DNA of 64,000 bases from Anaerotignum lactatifermentans (GCF_016902535.1 NZ_JACSNY010000003.1:124001-188000); one strand, 5' to 3'. Counted from the first letter of the stretch, positions 17,488 through 26,370 are shown. The notes: generated by a model not told the origin, from the letters alone. Numbers and translations are program-made.

Positions 17488-17660
17488 GTCTGAAAAGCGC
17501 GGTGATCAAATCTCTCTCCTACGGGGTGATCTTCAGCCTGCTGTGCAATCTCATGGACCGGTCCGGATTTTCCGTTCTGCGGTTTGCGGCCTTTGCCCTG
17601 TTGTTTACGGCGCTGTATACCATCTTTTTGATGCTGCTGCCTAAGGGCGGAAAGAAATAA
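17484..17660 (+). CDS. Small membrane protein of 58 residues
   Basis: Begins at ATG 17484, overlapping the udk stop in an ATGA junction, and ends at TAA 17660. AAGGAGGAGAG lies just upstream. The sequence (MSLKSAVIKSLSYGVIFSLL, then CNLMDRSGFSVLRFAAFALL and FTALYTIFLMLLPKGGKK) predicts two membrane helices (about 10-24 and 32-53) joined by a short charged turn, with a basic C-terminus. No family recognised. Tight coupling to udk supports it as a real gene. Confidence 0.65.
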   Translation: MSLKSAVIKSLSYGVIFSLLCNLMDRSGFSVLRFAAFALLFTALYTIFLMLLPKGGKK

Positions 17661-17690
17661 AAACGGAAAAAGCAATCCCATAAAAATAAG

Positions 17691-17737
17691 AATCGCCGGA
17701 TTCCTTCGTATGCCGCAGGAAGTCCGGCGATTTTTGT
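17691..17737 (+). terminator. Bidirectional terminator between udk operon and ndoA
   Basis: AATCGCCGGATTCCT (17691-17705) pairs with AGGAAGTCCGGCGATT (17717-17732) with one bulged base, then TTTTGTATTTT. A T-rich run on the other strand serves the convergent ndoA gene. Confidence 0.85.
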
Positions 17738-17789
17738 ATTTTGATGAAGATATTCTGAAAACGTGGTATTCCGCGGGGGCGGCCGCCTC

Positions 17790-18146
17790 TTATGATACCG
17801 CGCCCCGCAGGCTCAGGCTTACCAAAAGGCTCTGATCCACCGCCGCCATCAGCTCATCATCCAGATGGCACAGTTTTTCCTTCAGCCGCCGTTTGTCGAT
17901 GGTGCGGATCTGCTCCAGCAGGACTACGGAGTCCTTGGGCAGGGCGCATCGTTTCGCCGAAAGGGGTATATGGGTAGGCAGCTTGGCCTTGTTCATTTGA
18001 GATGTAATGGCGGCACAGATCACCGTAGGGCTGTATTTATTGCCCAGATCGTTCTGGATGATGAGGACGGGCCGCACGCCGCCCTGCTCACTGCCCACCA
18101 CGGGACTGAGATCCGCATAAAAAATATCGCCTCTTCTGACAATCAT
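17790..18146 (-). CDS. ndoA: EndoA/MazF-type mRNA interferase
   Basis: A type II toxin-family endoribonuclease of the PemK/MazF fold, 118 residues, the same size as Bacillus NdoA. It starts [20 protein letters not shown] and contains the RPVLIIQND strand (about 25-33) and CAAITS (about 44-49) typical of active family members. No antitoxin gene precedes it: the 94 bases up to the lipoprotein gene at 18241 have no ORF with a ribosome binding site. In Bacillus the order is ydcC-alr-ndoAI-ndoA; here alr and ndoAI are absent and the flanking two remain. The antitoxin may be encoded elsewhere. Confidence 0.92.
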   Translation of the reverse strand: MIVRRGDIFYADLSPVVGSEQGGVRPVLIIQNDLGNKYSPTVICAAITSQMNKAKLPTHIPLSAKRCALPKDSVVLLEQIRTIDKRRLKEKLCHLDDELMAAVDQSLLVSLSLRGAVS

Positions 18147-18240
18147 ATCTGTTCACACTCCGCCGCTTTGAATTGGTCAGGCTGTATGGATTCGGTATGT
18201 ACACGCTGACTGATACCAGTATGTCCGCGGCTTCGGTTTT

Positions 18241-18861
18241 TTATTCCGGGATGGCGAAAAGGTTTTCGTCAAAATCCGGGTTGTATGTAAATTCCGTGTA
18301 GTCCAGACGGTAACGCTCTTTTCCGTCGGCGTCATAAAGTACCAGACGCACCGGCAGCAGGGTCTCGTTGTCGATCCACAGCTTTTCCGAGGCCAGCGCG
18401 TCGGCGTTGGAGGGGATGACCGCCTCCAGTACGGTGCAGCGGCTTTCGTCCAGAGCGGCGCTTTCCACGGCAACGCCTTCCGACTGGAGATAATTTTTCA
18501 TGAACTGCCCCAGAAACAGCTCGTTGCGCTGGGAAGAAGGCGGCACGTCGTAGCGGATCTTCTCCTCCAGTCTGGGGTTGTACTGACAGACGGTGACGCC
18601 GTCAAAAATGGTAACGTTGCCTTCCACAGAAGGCGGGGAAAGCAGTTCCAGCCGGTATTCGCCGGTGGATTTGAAATCCTGGCGGGTTTCATAGACGGTT
18701 TCCGATTTGTTGGAAATACGGGTCAGGGTGGCTGTGGCCGAATACCCCTCCATTTCCGTCAGACGCTGCTGGATCTGGGCCATGGGCGTCATTTCCTCTT
18801 TTGGCTGACAGCCGCACAGAGCCAGCCCCAGCAGAAGACAAAACAGCAGTTTTCTTTTCAT
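18241..18861 (-). CDS. YdcC/LolA-like lipoprotein
   Basis: A 206-residue lipoprotein with signal peptide MKRKLLFCLLLGLALCGC, the lipobox ending at Cys18. The mature part fits the LolA/RseB-like half-barrel: VYETRQDFKSTGEYRLELLS (about 56-75), then VTIFDGVTVCQYNP (about 83-96), and a C-terminal VLYDADGKERYRLDYTEFTY (about 173-192). The family includes Bacillus YdcC, a sporulation-associated lipoprotein that sits upstream of alr-ndoA, so position supports the assignment. A membrane-attached carrier or sensor role is inferred. AGGAGGAAG precedes ATG 18861. Confidence 0.8.
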   Translation of the reverse strand: MKRKLLFCLLLGLALCGCQPKEEMTPMAQIQQRLTEMEGYSATATLTRISNKSETVYETRQDFKSTGEYRLELLSPPSVEGNVTIFDGVTVCQYNPRLEEKIRYDVPPSSQRNELFLGQFMKNYLQSEGVAVESAALDESRCTVLEAVIPSNADALASEKLWIDNETLLPVRLVLYDADGKERYRLDYTEFTYNPDFDENLFAIPE

Positions 18862-19133
18862 GATCTTCCTCCTTAAGATGAAAAAACAGGGTTATCATAC
18901 TTTATGATGGGGACAGGGAGAGTATGAGATCCGCCAAGCAGGAGGATATTGGAAAGTATGTTACAAATTTATTAAGTTTTTACAAGAACTTAGCGGCGGA
19001 AAGGGTTTTGTGTTAGAATAGGATGGTATGGTTTACAGAAAATGTTCTTTTTTTGGACGGGAGACGGAACAAGACATGGAATGTCTGCGTCTAAGGGAAG
19101 AATGAAATAGAAAGGATAAGGAGTGGCAGAAAA

Positions 19134-21488
19134 ATGAAAAAGAGATTTTACGGCATAAAACGTTTGCTGGCTGCGGTTTTGACGGCCTCTCTGGCGTTTT
19201 CCGCAATGGGGGTAACGGCTTTCGCGGCGGATACGGTATATCAGCAGAGAACCCACGAAACTGTGACAAAGGGCGTTATCTATGAAAAAAACAGCCGGAT
19301 GACCACAGACGGCATCCAGAATATCCATGTGCTGACCATCGATCTGACCCAGAGTACGCTGGAATTAAAGGAAGTGGAGAGCACAAAGGAGTATGGCCTG
19401 AAGGAGACGGTACAGAAAATGCTGACGGACAACGGCGCTATTGCCGGGGTCAACTGTGACTTCTTTGGTCTTTCGGGCAGCTATTCCGCTTCTTTTGGTC
19501 CGGTAGTTACGGACGGAGAACTGATTTCCGCGGGAACTTCCGTAAATAAAGAATCCAATCAGTACGCCGCTTATGTACTGGATGAGGACGGGAACTCCAT
19601 CTTCTCTTATTTTAAGACATGGGCGACCTTCGCCAACGCGGCAAAGACCATTGAACTGGCGTCTGTGAATAAAGTGACTTCTATGGTATTCCCTATCTAT
19701 TTTGACCGGAACGCGGCGGACAGCACAGCGGATCTGGATAAACGATTTGAGAACCTGGTGAAATTTGTGGTGGTAGGCGATACCATCACCTATATCTCCC
19801 AGAAGGGAGAGACGGTAAGTGTGCCGGAAAATGGCTATCTGATCGTTATGAGCGGGGATTACTACACCAACGCGGCATCTGTGTTCAAGGTAGGCGACCC
19901 TGTGACATTGAATATTTCCTCTACCATTGATTTTGATAAAATCGAGACGGCCTTTGGCGGCGGCGGCCTGCTGCTGGTAGACGGGCAGACAGCGGCGGCT
20001 TCTTCTATCGTGGCTTCCGGCAGACAGCCCAGAACGGCCTTTGGCGTTTCTCAGGATGGCACCAAAGCGATTATTATGGTCGTAGACGGCAGAGGAGACA
20101 GCATTGGCGCGACCCATCAGGAAATGGCGGATCTGATGCGCACCTACGGGGCTTATGACGCTATGCATCTGGACGGCGGCGGTTCTTCCACTATGGCCGT
20201 AAAGACCGTGGAAGATACTACACTGGAAGTAAAGAATACCGTTTCTGACGGCGCGGAACGAAAGGTCATCAACTCTCTGGGCGTATTCCAGACAGCACCG
20301 GTGGGCAATGTGGAACAGATTGTGATTTCTCCTTCCACCACCCATACACAGCCCGGAAAGGCTATCACTTTTACGGTATATGGTCTGGATGAAAACTATC
20401 AGCGGATTTCTCTTAGTGCCGACGCGGTACAGCTGACAGCGGCGGGGATAGAAGGCACATGGAACGGATTTGACTTTACGCCTTCCGCAACGGGAGATTT
20501 CGCAGTCAGCGCAACTTACGGCGACGGACTCAGCGCCGTATCTTCCCTGATTTCCTGCGCGCAGACCTCTCGACTGAAGGCGACCAACGCGGACATTTCT
20601 ATATCCGCCGTGGGCAAAACAGCGGGGATTTATGTAACGGCTTATGACGTGGATGGTTTCGGCAGAGCTGTGACCAATGACGCGGAATATACGGTGGCAA
20701 ATCCTGCCATCGGCACCATGAACGGCAATATCTTTACGGCGAAAGCGACAGGTTCTACCTATGTAAAATGCAGCTGGGGCGGTAAAGAGACTTATGTGGT
20801 TGTGACCGTAGGCGGGGCACAGAAAACAACGGCGCCTGCTTCTTCCGCGGCGGCGGCAGACCCTATGGCGGGCACAGTCACAAAGGCAAATGACGGCGCG
20901 TACTATCTGAATATCGCTGGGGCTTTGGCGGCCAGTGATCCTTCCAAGGTAGACGCCTCTGTATACGCTTCTGTCAGAAGCAGAGTCAGAGCGGCGGCGG
21001 ACAGCAACGCGGATGTGGCTATCTACGGCGGCAAATGCGATGTAACAACGGCGACGGTTCTGGATTCTATGACATGGAACGGCAGTTACCGTTTCCTGAA
21101 CCGGGGCGGCGCCAGCGTGGTGATGATGTCCGCGGCCAACGGCGGCATCCGTGCTACCAACGCTTCCCAGTATATGAAATTTACGGCGGATCTGGACGCG
21201 GCCAATAATAACAATATCATCATTGTCATGGACAAAACGCCTTCCGATTTTACTTCCGCTGCGGAGGCAGATTACTTCCGGGCAATCCTGAACAAATATG
21301 TGGATCAGGGCAAAAATGTATTTGTGGTATCCTGTGCCGGAAACGCTTACTGGGCATCCAATAAGGACGGCGTCAGATACATCAACCTGCCGAATCTGTG
21401 GAAGGCGGACGGCAGAGCGAACACTGCGTATCTGCTGAAATTCCGCATGGACGGCAGCAACCTGACCTATGAAGCGGTGAAGGTCTGA
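19134..21488 (+). CDS. Secreted phosphodiester glycosidase (NAGPA family)
   Basis: A 784-residue exported protein with a Sec signal peptide (about 1-31, ending VTAFAADTV). Residues about 65-395 form a phosphodiester glycosidase (NAGPA) domain, recognised by GVNCDFFGLSGSY (about 103-115), GRQPRTAFGV (about 297-306), MVVDGRG and MHLDGGGSSTM (about 344-354). In such proteins the domain removes sugar-1-phosphate units linked by phosphodiester, as in capsule or teichoic-type polymers. Ig-like/bacterial repeats follow (about 400-565), then an Ala/Ser linker and a C-terminal domain (about 590-784) with NNNIIIVMDKTP and NVFVVSCAGNAYW that recalls calcineurin-type phosphoesterases without their full metal motif. 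It precedes the wall-polymer genes but has its own transcript. Confidence 0.85.
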   Translation: MKKRFYGIKRLLAAVLTASLAFSAMGVTAFAADTVYQQRTHETVTKGVIYEKNSRMTTDGIQNIHVLTIDLTQSTLELKEVESTKEYGLKETVQKMLTDNGAIAGVNCDFFGLSGSYSASFGPVVTDGELISAGTSVNKESNQYAAYVLDEDGNSIFSYFKTWATFANAAKTIELASVNKVTSMVFPIYFDRNAADSTADLDKRFENLVKFVVVGDTITYISQKGETVSVPENGYLIVMSGDYYTNAASVFKVGDPVTLNISSTIDFDKIETAFGGGGLLLVDGQTAAASSIVASGRQPRTAFGVSQDGTKAIIMVVDGRGDSIGATHQEMADLMRTYGAYDAMHLDGGGSSTMAVKTVEDTTLEVKNTVSDGAERKVINSLGVFQTAPVGNVEQIVISPSTTHTQPGKAITFTVYGLDENYQRISLSADAVQLTAAGIEGTWNGFDFTPSATGDFAVSATYGDGLSAVSSLISCAQTSRLKATNADISISAVGKTAGIYVTAYDVDGFGRAVTNDAEYTVANPAIGTMNGNIFTAKATGSTYVKCSWGGKETYVVVTVGGAQKTTAPASSAAAADPMAGTVTKANDGAYYLNIAGALAASDPSKVDASVYASVRSRVRAAADSNADVAIYGGKCDVTTATVLDSMTWNGSYRFLNRGGASVVMMSAANGGIRATNASQYMKFTADLDAANNNNIIIVMDKTPSDFTSAAEADYFRAILNKYVDQGKNVFVVSCAGNAYWASNKDGVRYINLPNLWKADGRANTAYLLKFRMDGSNLTYEAVKV

Positions 21489-21523
21489 AAAGAGGGAAAG
21501 TTTCTTAAATTTCGCGGCTTTTC

Positions 21524-21552
21524 TTGTAAAATGACGCAGAATACGGTAGTAT
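21524..21552 (+). promoter_or_regulatory. Promoter of the murJ-wzy fusion operon
   Basis: TTGTAA (21524-21529), a 17-base spacer and TAGTAT (21547-21552). It overlaps the hairpin at 21553-21581, so a transcript from here would begin with that hairpin. Confidence 0.45.
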
Positions 21553-21590
21553 AAGGTGGGCAGATGTTCTCTGCCCACCTTTCCTTGCGT
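21553..21590 (+). terminator. Hairpin between glycosidase and murJ-wzy
   Basis: AAGGTGGGCAGA (21553-21564) and TCTGCCCACCTT (21570-21581) form a perfect 12-bp stem with a 5-base loop, followed by TCCTT only. It may terminate the glycosidase transcript or stabilise the 5' end of the next one. Confidence 0.65.
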
Positions 21591-21626
21591 ATGCGGGAAA
21601 GAATAAATGAATTTTCAGGTGAAAGA

Positions 21627-24600
21627 ATGATGACAAAACAGAAAAAAAACAGCGCGGTGAAAGCCGTGAGCTTTATGATGCTGATTACGTTGTTCGGGAA
21701 GGTGCTGGGGCTGGTCCGGGAGCAGCTTCTGGCGGCCAATTACGGCAACGGCATGGAGGCCAACGCCTTTACCATTGCCAGCCTGATGCCCAGGACGTTT
21801 TTCGACGCCGTTTTCGCTTCGGCTATTTCCGCCAGCTTTATTCCCATTTTTAACGAGTATCTGCAAAAAAAGGGGAAGGAAGAAGCCTTTGCCCTGTCCA
21901 ACCGGTTCATTACCCTGATGGGACTGGTGACCATTTTGATGACGCTGGTCTGTGAGGCCTTTTCCAGCCAGTTTGTGTGGCTTTTCGCCGGCGGCTTTGA
22001 CGCGGAGACAACGGCACTGGCGGCGAGACTTTCCCAGATCATGTTCCCTACCATCTTTTTTACAGGGGTAGCGTTTTCTTTTGTGGGAATATTGCAGTCT
22101 CTGGATGAGTTCAATGTTCCGGCGGCGCTAAGTGTGGCCTCCAACGCCGTCATTATCATTTATTATATTTTGTGGAACGACCGCTTCGGCGTATACGGCC
22201 TGGCGGTGGCCTTTCTGATCGGCTGGGGCCTGCAGGCGCTGATGCAGATTCCTTCCATGAGGAAAAAGGGATACCATTACCGTCCCAGCTTCCGTTTCCG
22301 GGATGAAGGCATCCGGAAAATTCTGGTGCTGATGCTGCCGGTTATGGTAGGGACGTGGATTCAGCCCATCAATCTTCTGATTAACAATCGTTTCGCCTCC
22401 CTTCTGGATATGACGGGGACGACGCTTTCTTACGGCAATACGGCTTTGCAGTATGCCAATAATCTGTATTTGATTATTGTAGGGGTATTTGTGCTGGCCA
22501 TTGCCAATCTGGTATTCCCCAAGCTGTCCCGGATTACGGGAGACAGCGAGGATTTCGGCCAGACGGTGCGTGTGACGCTGAAGTCCATGATGTTTTTCCT
22601 GATTCCCATGATGGTGGGGGTCATGGTACTGAGCAAGCCTCTGGTAAAGCTGATTTACGAGAGAGGCAGCTTTGACGCTGTGGGTACGGAACTGACGGGG
22701 ACAGCCCTCTGCTTCTTTTCCATTGGTATGATCGGCTACGGTGTGCAGACCATACTGAGCCGTGCCTTTTACGCTCAGCAGGAGGGAAAGATGCCGCTGG
22801 TGGCCGGTATCTGCTCCATCGCTGTCAACGCGGCTTTGTGCGTACTGCTGATGGAACCCATGGGCCTGGGCGGTCTGGCGCTGGCGTCCGCCGTATCTTC
22901 TACGGTGGCGGCACTGGTGCTTTTTGTGCCGACGGCAAAGAAATACCCCGGTATCCTGGATGGGGCCTTAGTGCGGGATTTATGCAAGATGGCATTCTGC
23001 GCTTTAGTGATGCTTTTCTGCGTCTGGGCGCCTTATGATTTTCTGTCGGCGAGACTGGCTGACGGACTGGTAACAAGAGTTCTGGCGGTGGGGATTCCTA
23101 TAGCCATTGGTGTAGTGGTATATATGGCATTGACTTATCTGCTCCGGGTGGAGGAGAGCCGGATGGCCTTCGGCATTGCACTGAAGCTGCTGGGGCGGGG
23201 AGAAAAAGCCCCGGAAGAAGGCGGACAGACACCGCAGGAGGAGCAGGAGAAAGGAAAGCAGGGTATGACAGACAGAATTTCCGCATGGATCGAAGACAGC
23301 TTCTTCTTCCGTATCATACAGGCGGCCGTAATCTGGTTCTGGGGCATCTGGTCCGCCAGCCTGACGTACAGGGCTTACCGCAGACTGGGACGTGCCGTAG
23401 GCAGAGCCTTCCGGGAAAGCGCTATTTTCAGCTTTTTCCGCAGAGACTGGGATTTTGGCCTGCGGACGGAGCGCAGCCGTATTCCCCGTATCTGGCGGCG
23501 GCTTTGCTGGCGAAGCGGCAGCGCGGTGGCGGAAGGCCGCGGCGTTTTGGCGGTTCTGGCGGCGGAAAGCGGTATCCTGCGCCTTTGCAACGAAAATTTT
23601 CTGATCCTTTGCATCTGTGTGGTGGCACTGGCGATTCCGGTATTGCCGACGATGCTGCTGGTGGTCCTTTCTCTGGGGATCTTTGGGCTGTATCTGATAA
23701 ACCTTTGGATGGGCCGGGTACACATTCAGAAAACAGGGATCGTCAGCATATTTGTGGGGCTCTTTGCTCTTTGCATCGTCTATGGCAGCCTTACCAGCTA
23801 CCATTTCCCCAGAGCCTTGCAGGTCATGGCGGTATTTCTGACCTTTATGACTATGTTCTTTGTCTGCAAGGACTGCATTAACACGGAACGGAAGCTGGAT
23901 CTGGTGCTTTTTGTGCTGATCGCGGCAGGGGTACTGATCGCCCTTTACGCCATTTATCAGTACGTGGTGGGCGTAGAGATGGACGCGGCCTGGGTGGACG
24001 CGGAAAGCTTCGATATTACCACCCGCGCCTACGCAACCTTCCAAAACCCCAATGTTTTGGGAGAGTATCTGATCGTCATTGGTTCTCTGGCGGCGGGGAT
24101 GCTCTGGAAGGTGCGCAACTGGGCCGGCAGGATATTCTATCTGGGATGCTTCGGCATCATCTGCATGGGTCTGGTGGCGACCAATTCCAGAGGGGCCATG
24201 CTGGGACTGATGTTCTCGGCGGGGCTGTTTGTGCTTCTGGCGGAACGGCGGCTGATTCCACTGGGGATTGCGGGGCTTTTGGCGATGCCTTTCGTACTGC
24301 CCCAGAGTCTGTGGGAGAGATTGCTGTCCTCCATTACCATGAGCGACTCCTCTTCCCAGTACCGTCTGTCCATTTATCAGGCGGGGATGGATATGATCCG
24401 TCACTACTGGCAGACCGGGATCGGGGTAGACGCGTTTAACGAGATCTATCCGCTGTTCTCTCTGGAGGCGGCCAACGCTTATCATGTGCATAACCTGTTT
24501 TTGCAGGAATTTATAGAGCTGGGGATCGCGGGCATCGTGATTCTGGGGGCGCTGCTGGTGTTCTTTTTCCAGAAAATATACAGCGCCATGTCCAGAGCGC

Positions 24601-24779
24601 CCCGGCGCTACCGTATGATCCTGGCGGCGGTATTCGGGGCCTTCGGCGGCCTGCTGCTGCAGGGGATGACGGATCACATTTGGTTTGATTACAGTATCGT
24701 GCTGCTGTTCTGGTGCGTCCTTGGCATCGGGATGGCCGGTGTAAGATTGGGAGAGAAATCATGGCAGAAGAGAAAATGA
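21627..24779 (+). CDS. MurJ-like lipid flippase fused to an O-antigen ligase/Wzy-like domain
   Basis: A single 1050-residue frame. Residues about 3-525 are a MurJ/MviN flippase (KAVSFMMLITLFGKVLGLVR, LLAANYGNGMEANAFTIASL, and a long run of about 14 helices), which moves undecaprenyl-linked precursors across the membrane. A Glu/Gln-rich linker (about 526-546, including EEGGQTPQEEQEKG) leads to about 12 further helices with O-antigen ligase/polymerase features: FQNPNVLGEYL (about 805-815), TNSRGAMLGL (about 851-860) and HVHNLFLQEFIELGI (about 951-965). MurJ alone is about 510-550 residues. An in-frame ATG at 23265 preceded by AGGAAAG could yield the second half separately. ATG 21627 follows AGGTGAAAGA. 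No stop codon or frameshift lies between the halves. Confidence 0.85.
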   Translation: MMTKQKKNSAVKAVSFMMLITLFGKVLGLVREQLLAANYGNGMEANAFTIASLMPRTFFDAVFASAISASFIPIFNEYLQKKGKEEAFALSNRFITLMGLVTILMTLVCEAFSSQFVWLFAGGFDAETTALAARLSQIMFPTIFFTGVAFSFVGILQSLDEFNVPAALSVASNAVIIIYYILWNDRFGVYGLAVAFLIGWGLQALMQIPSMRKKGYHYRPSFRFRDEGIRKILVLMLPVMVGTWIQPINLLINNRFASLLDMTGTTLSYGNTALQYANNLYLIIVGVFVLAIANLVFPKLSRITGDSEDFGQTVRVTLKSMMFFLIPMMVGVMVLSKPLVKLIYERGSFDAVGTELTGTALCFFSIGMIGYGVQTILSRAFYAQQEGKMPLVAGICSIAVNAALCVLLMEPMGLGGLALASAVSSTVAALVLFVPTAKKYPGILDGALVRDLCKMAFCALVMLFCVWAPYDFLSARLADGLVTRVLAVGIPIAIGVVVYMALTYLLRVEESRMAFGIALKLLGRGEKAPEEGGQTPQEEQEKGKQGMTDRISAWIEDSFFFRIIQAAVIWFWGIWSASLTYRAYRRLGRAVGRAFRESAIFSFFRRDWDFGLRTERSRIPRIWRRLCWRSGSAVAEGRGVLAVLAAESGILRLCNENFLILCICVVALAIPVLPTMLLVVLSLGIFGLYLINLWMGRVHIQKTGIVSIFVGLFALCIVYGSLTSYHFPRALQVMAVFLTFMTMFFVCKDCINTERKLDLVLFVLIAAGVLIALYAIYQYVVGVEMDAAWVDAESFDITTRAYATFQNPNVLGEYLIVIGSLAAGMLWKVRNWAGRIFYLGCFGIICMGLVATNSRGAMLGLMFSAGLFVLLAERRLIPLGIAGLLAMPFVLPQSLWERLLSSITMSDSSSQYRLSIYQAGMDMIRHYWQTGIGVDAFNEIYPLFSLEAANAYHVHNLFLQEFIELGIAGIVILGALLVFFFQKIYSAMSRAPRRYRMILAAVFGAFGGLLLQGMTDHIWFDYSIVLLFWCVLGIGMAGVRLGEKSWQKRK

Positions 24780-25876
24780 AAATTTATCATGTACTGACAG
24801 ACAAAAATATCGGCGGAGCGGGCAGATGGCTTTTATACTATCTGAAATACTGCAATCAGGACCGCTTCGATGTGCGGGTGGTGCTGCCCAAAGACAGCCG
24901 TCTGGCGCCTGCTGTGGCACAGCTGGGGTTCCCGGTGATCTCCATGGAGGCCATGGAGGACCGGTCCTTTGACAAAAAGGCGCTGAAGCCTTTGACGGAG
25001 CTGTTCCAAAAGGAAAAGCCGGATATCGTTCACACCCATGCCAGCCTGACGGCCAGAATGGCGGCAAGAAAAGCGGGTGTGCCTCGGATCTTCCATACGA
25101 AGCACTGTATGGAGGCGGCGGAGAAAAACACCCTGAAAAAGCTGGCGAAACGTATGGTGAACCATAAATACAGCGACTGTATCATTGCCGTCAGCAAAGC
25201 GGTGCGCCGCAGTATGATCGGCGGCGGTACGGACCCGGCGCAGATTGTGGTGCTTTATAACGGCATAGATATGATCCCCGCCCCCTCTGCGGAGGAAAAG
25301 AAGGCAATCCTTTCTTCCTACGGCGTGCCGGAAGGAAATCTGGCGGTAGGCATTGCCGCAAGATTGGAAGAAGTCAAGGATCATGCCACCTTCCTGAAGG
25401 CGGCGGAACTGCTGGCAAAGAAGCGGGAGGATGTGACTTTCCTGGTGATCGGCGACGGCAGTCTGCGGGAACGGCTGGAGGCAGAGGTAAAGATGATGGG
25501 CCTGCGGGGCAGAGTTGTTTTCACGGGCTTTGTACAGGAGATTGAACGGCTGGAGGCGGCGCTGGATCTGGCGGTGATTACATCCAGAGAAGAGGCCCTT
25601 TGCCTGTCTTTGATGGAATCCATGAGCGCAGGTGTGCCTGCCGTAGGAACAGACAGCGGCGGCGTCAGCGAGGTTCTGCGCCATGGGGAAAACGGTTTCC
25701 TGGTGGCAGTGGGAGACGCGGAGGATCTGGCCCGGAGGATGGAAGAGATCCTTGGGGATCAGGCGCTGTATGAAAAAATGAGCCGAAACGCCAAAGCATG
25801 GATGGAAGAAGGATTTACCGCGGAAAAAATGGCGGCCAGACTGGAAAAACTCTATATGGAGGGCGAGAAAAGATGA
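24761..25876 (+). CDS. Glycosyltransferase family 4 (GT-B fold)
   Basis: A 371-residue retaining glycosyltransferase using a nucleotide-sugar donor on the cytoplasmic face. It has an N-terminal GT-B half with NIGGAGRWLLYYLK (about 12-25) and DIVHTHASLTARMAARKAG (about 88-106), and a C-terminal half with IAARLEEVKDHATFLKAAELL (GT4 signature, about 199-219), IGDGSLRERLE (about 232-242) and the EX7E-type EALCLSLMESMSAGVPAVGTD (about 285-305). ATG 24761 follows TTGGGAGAG and overlaps the preceding gene by 19 bases; ATG 24776 is a possible alternative. It probably builds the repeat unit of the polymer handled by the flippase fusion. Acceptor and sugar are unknown. Confidence 0.9.
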   Translation: MAEEKMKIYHVLTDKNIGGAGRWLLYYLKYCNQDRFDVRVVLPKDSRLAPAVAQLGFPVISMEAMEDRSFDKKALKPLTELFQKEKPDIVHTHASLTARMAARKAGVPRIFHTKHCMEAAEKNTLKKLAKRMVNHKYSDCIIAVSKAVRRSMIGGGTDPAQIVVLYNGIDMIPAPSAEEKKAILSSYGVPEGNLAVGIAARLEEVKDHATFLKAAELLAKKREDVTFLVIGDGSLRERLEAEVKMMGLRGRVVFTGFVQEIERLEAALDLAVITSREEALCLSLMESMSAGVPAVGTDSGGVSEVLRHGENGFLVAVGDAEDLARRMEEILGDQALYEKMSRNAKAWMEEGFTAEKMAARLEKLYMEGEKR

Positions 25877-26370
25877 AGGAACGACACAGCAAAAAATTAT
25901 TTGGCGTGCTGAACGCGTTGGATATTCTGATAATACTGGTGCTGGTTTGCGCCGCCGCCTTTGGGGTATACTGGACAAAGGGCCGGCAGACGGCGCAGAC
26001 TACGGCAGAAAGCGCGACCTATACTTATGTAGTGGAAGGCAAGGCGGTGCTGGAAGAAACTGCGGAATACCCTGTAGTGGGCCAGAACGTATACAACAGC
26101 TCTACTTCGGAATATCTGGGCACTGTGGCGGAGGTTTGGAGCGAACCCAATACGGAAACCAATTTCAACAGAGTGACCAATACCTATGAGAAGGTGCCGG
26201 TACCGGGCTACTGCAATATTTATGTGGCCATTACGGGAAACGGCACGGAAACTGACCGGGATATTACTGTGGAAGGCACAGTGGTCAAGGTGGGCAAGGA
26301 ACTGAATGTAAAAGGCAAGGGCTATGCCTTTAAAGGATATATCGTGGAAGTAAGGGACGGTGAGGAATGA
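25873..26370 (+). CDS. DUF4330-type membrane-anchored protein, copy 1
   Basis: 165 residues: a basic N-terminus (MKERHSKKLFGVLNALDIL), one membrane helix (about 16-35), and an extracytoplasmic beta-rich domain with YTYVVEGKAVLEET (about 52-65), GQNVYNSSTSEYLGTVAEVW (about 72-91) and a C-terminal INVKGKGYAFKGYIVEV-like strand. I recognise the pattern as DUF4330. It overlaps the glycosyltransferase stop by 4 bases (ATGA) and the next gene by 4 bases, so all three are translationally coupled. No biochemical function is established; its position suggests assembly or quality control of the exported polymer. Confidence 0.75.
   Translation: MKERHSKKLFGVLNALDILIILVLVCAAAFGVYWTKGRQTAQTTAESATYTYVVEGKAVLEETAEYPVVGQNVYNSSTSEYLGTVAEVWSEPNTETNFNRVTNTYEKVPVPGYCNIYVAITGNGTETDRDITVEGTVVKVGKELNVKGKGYAFKGYIVEVRDGEE

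Noticed and set aside
19365-21578. Long antisense frame over the glycosidase gene
   Set aside because: Sense strand has signal peptide, NAGPA motifs and ribosome binding site; antisense has none.
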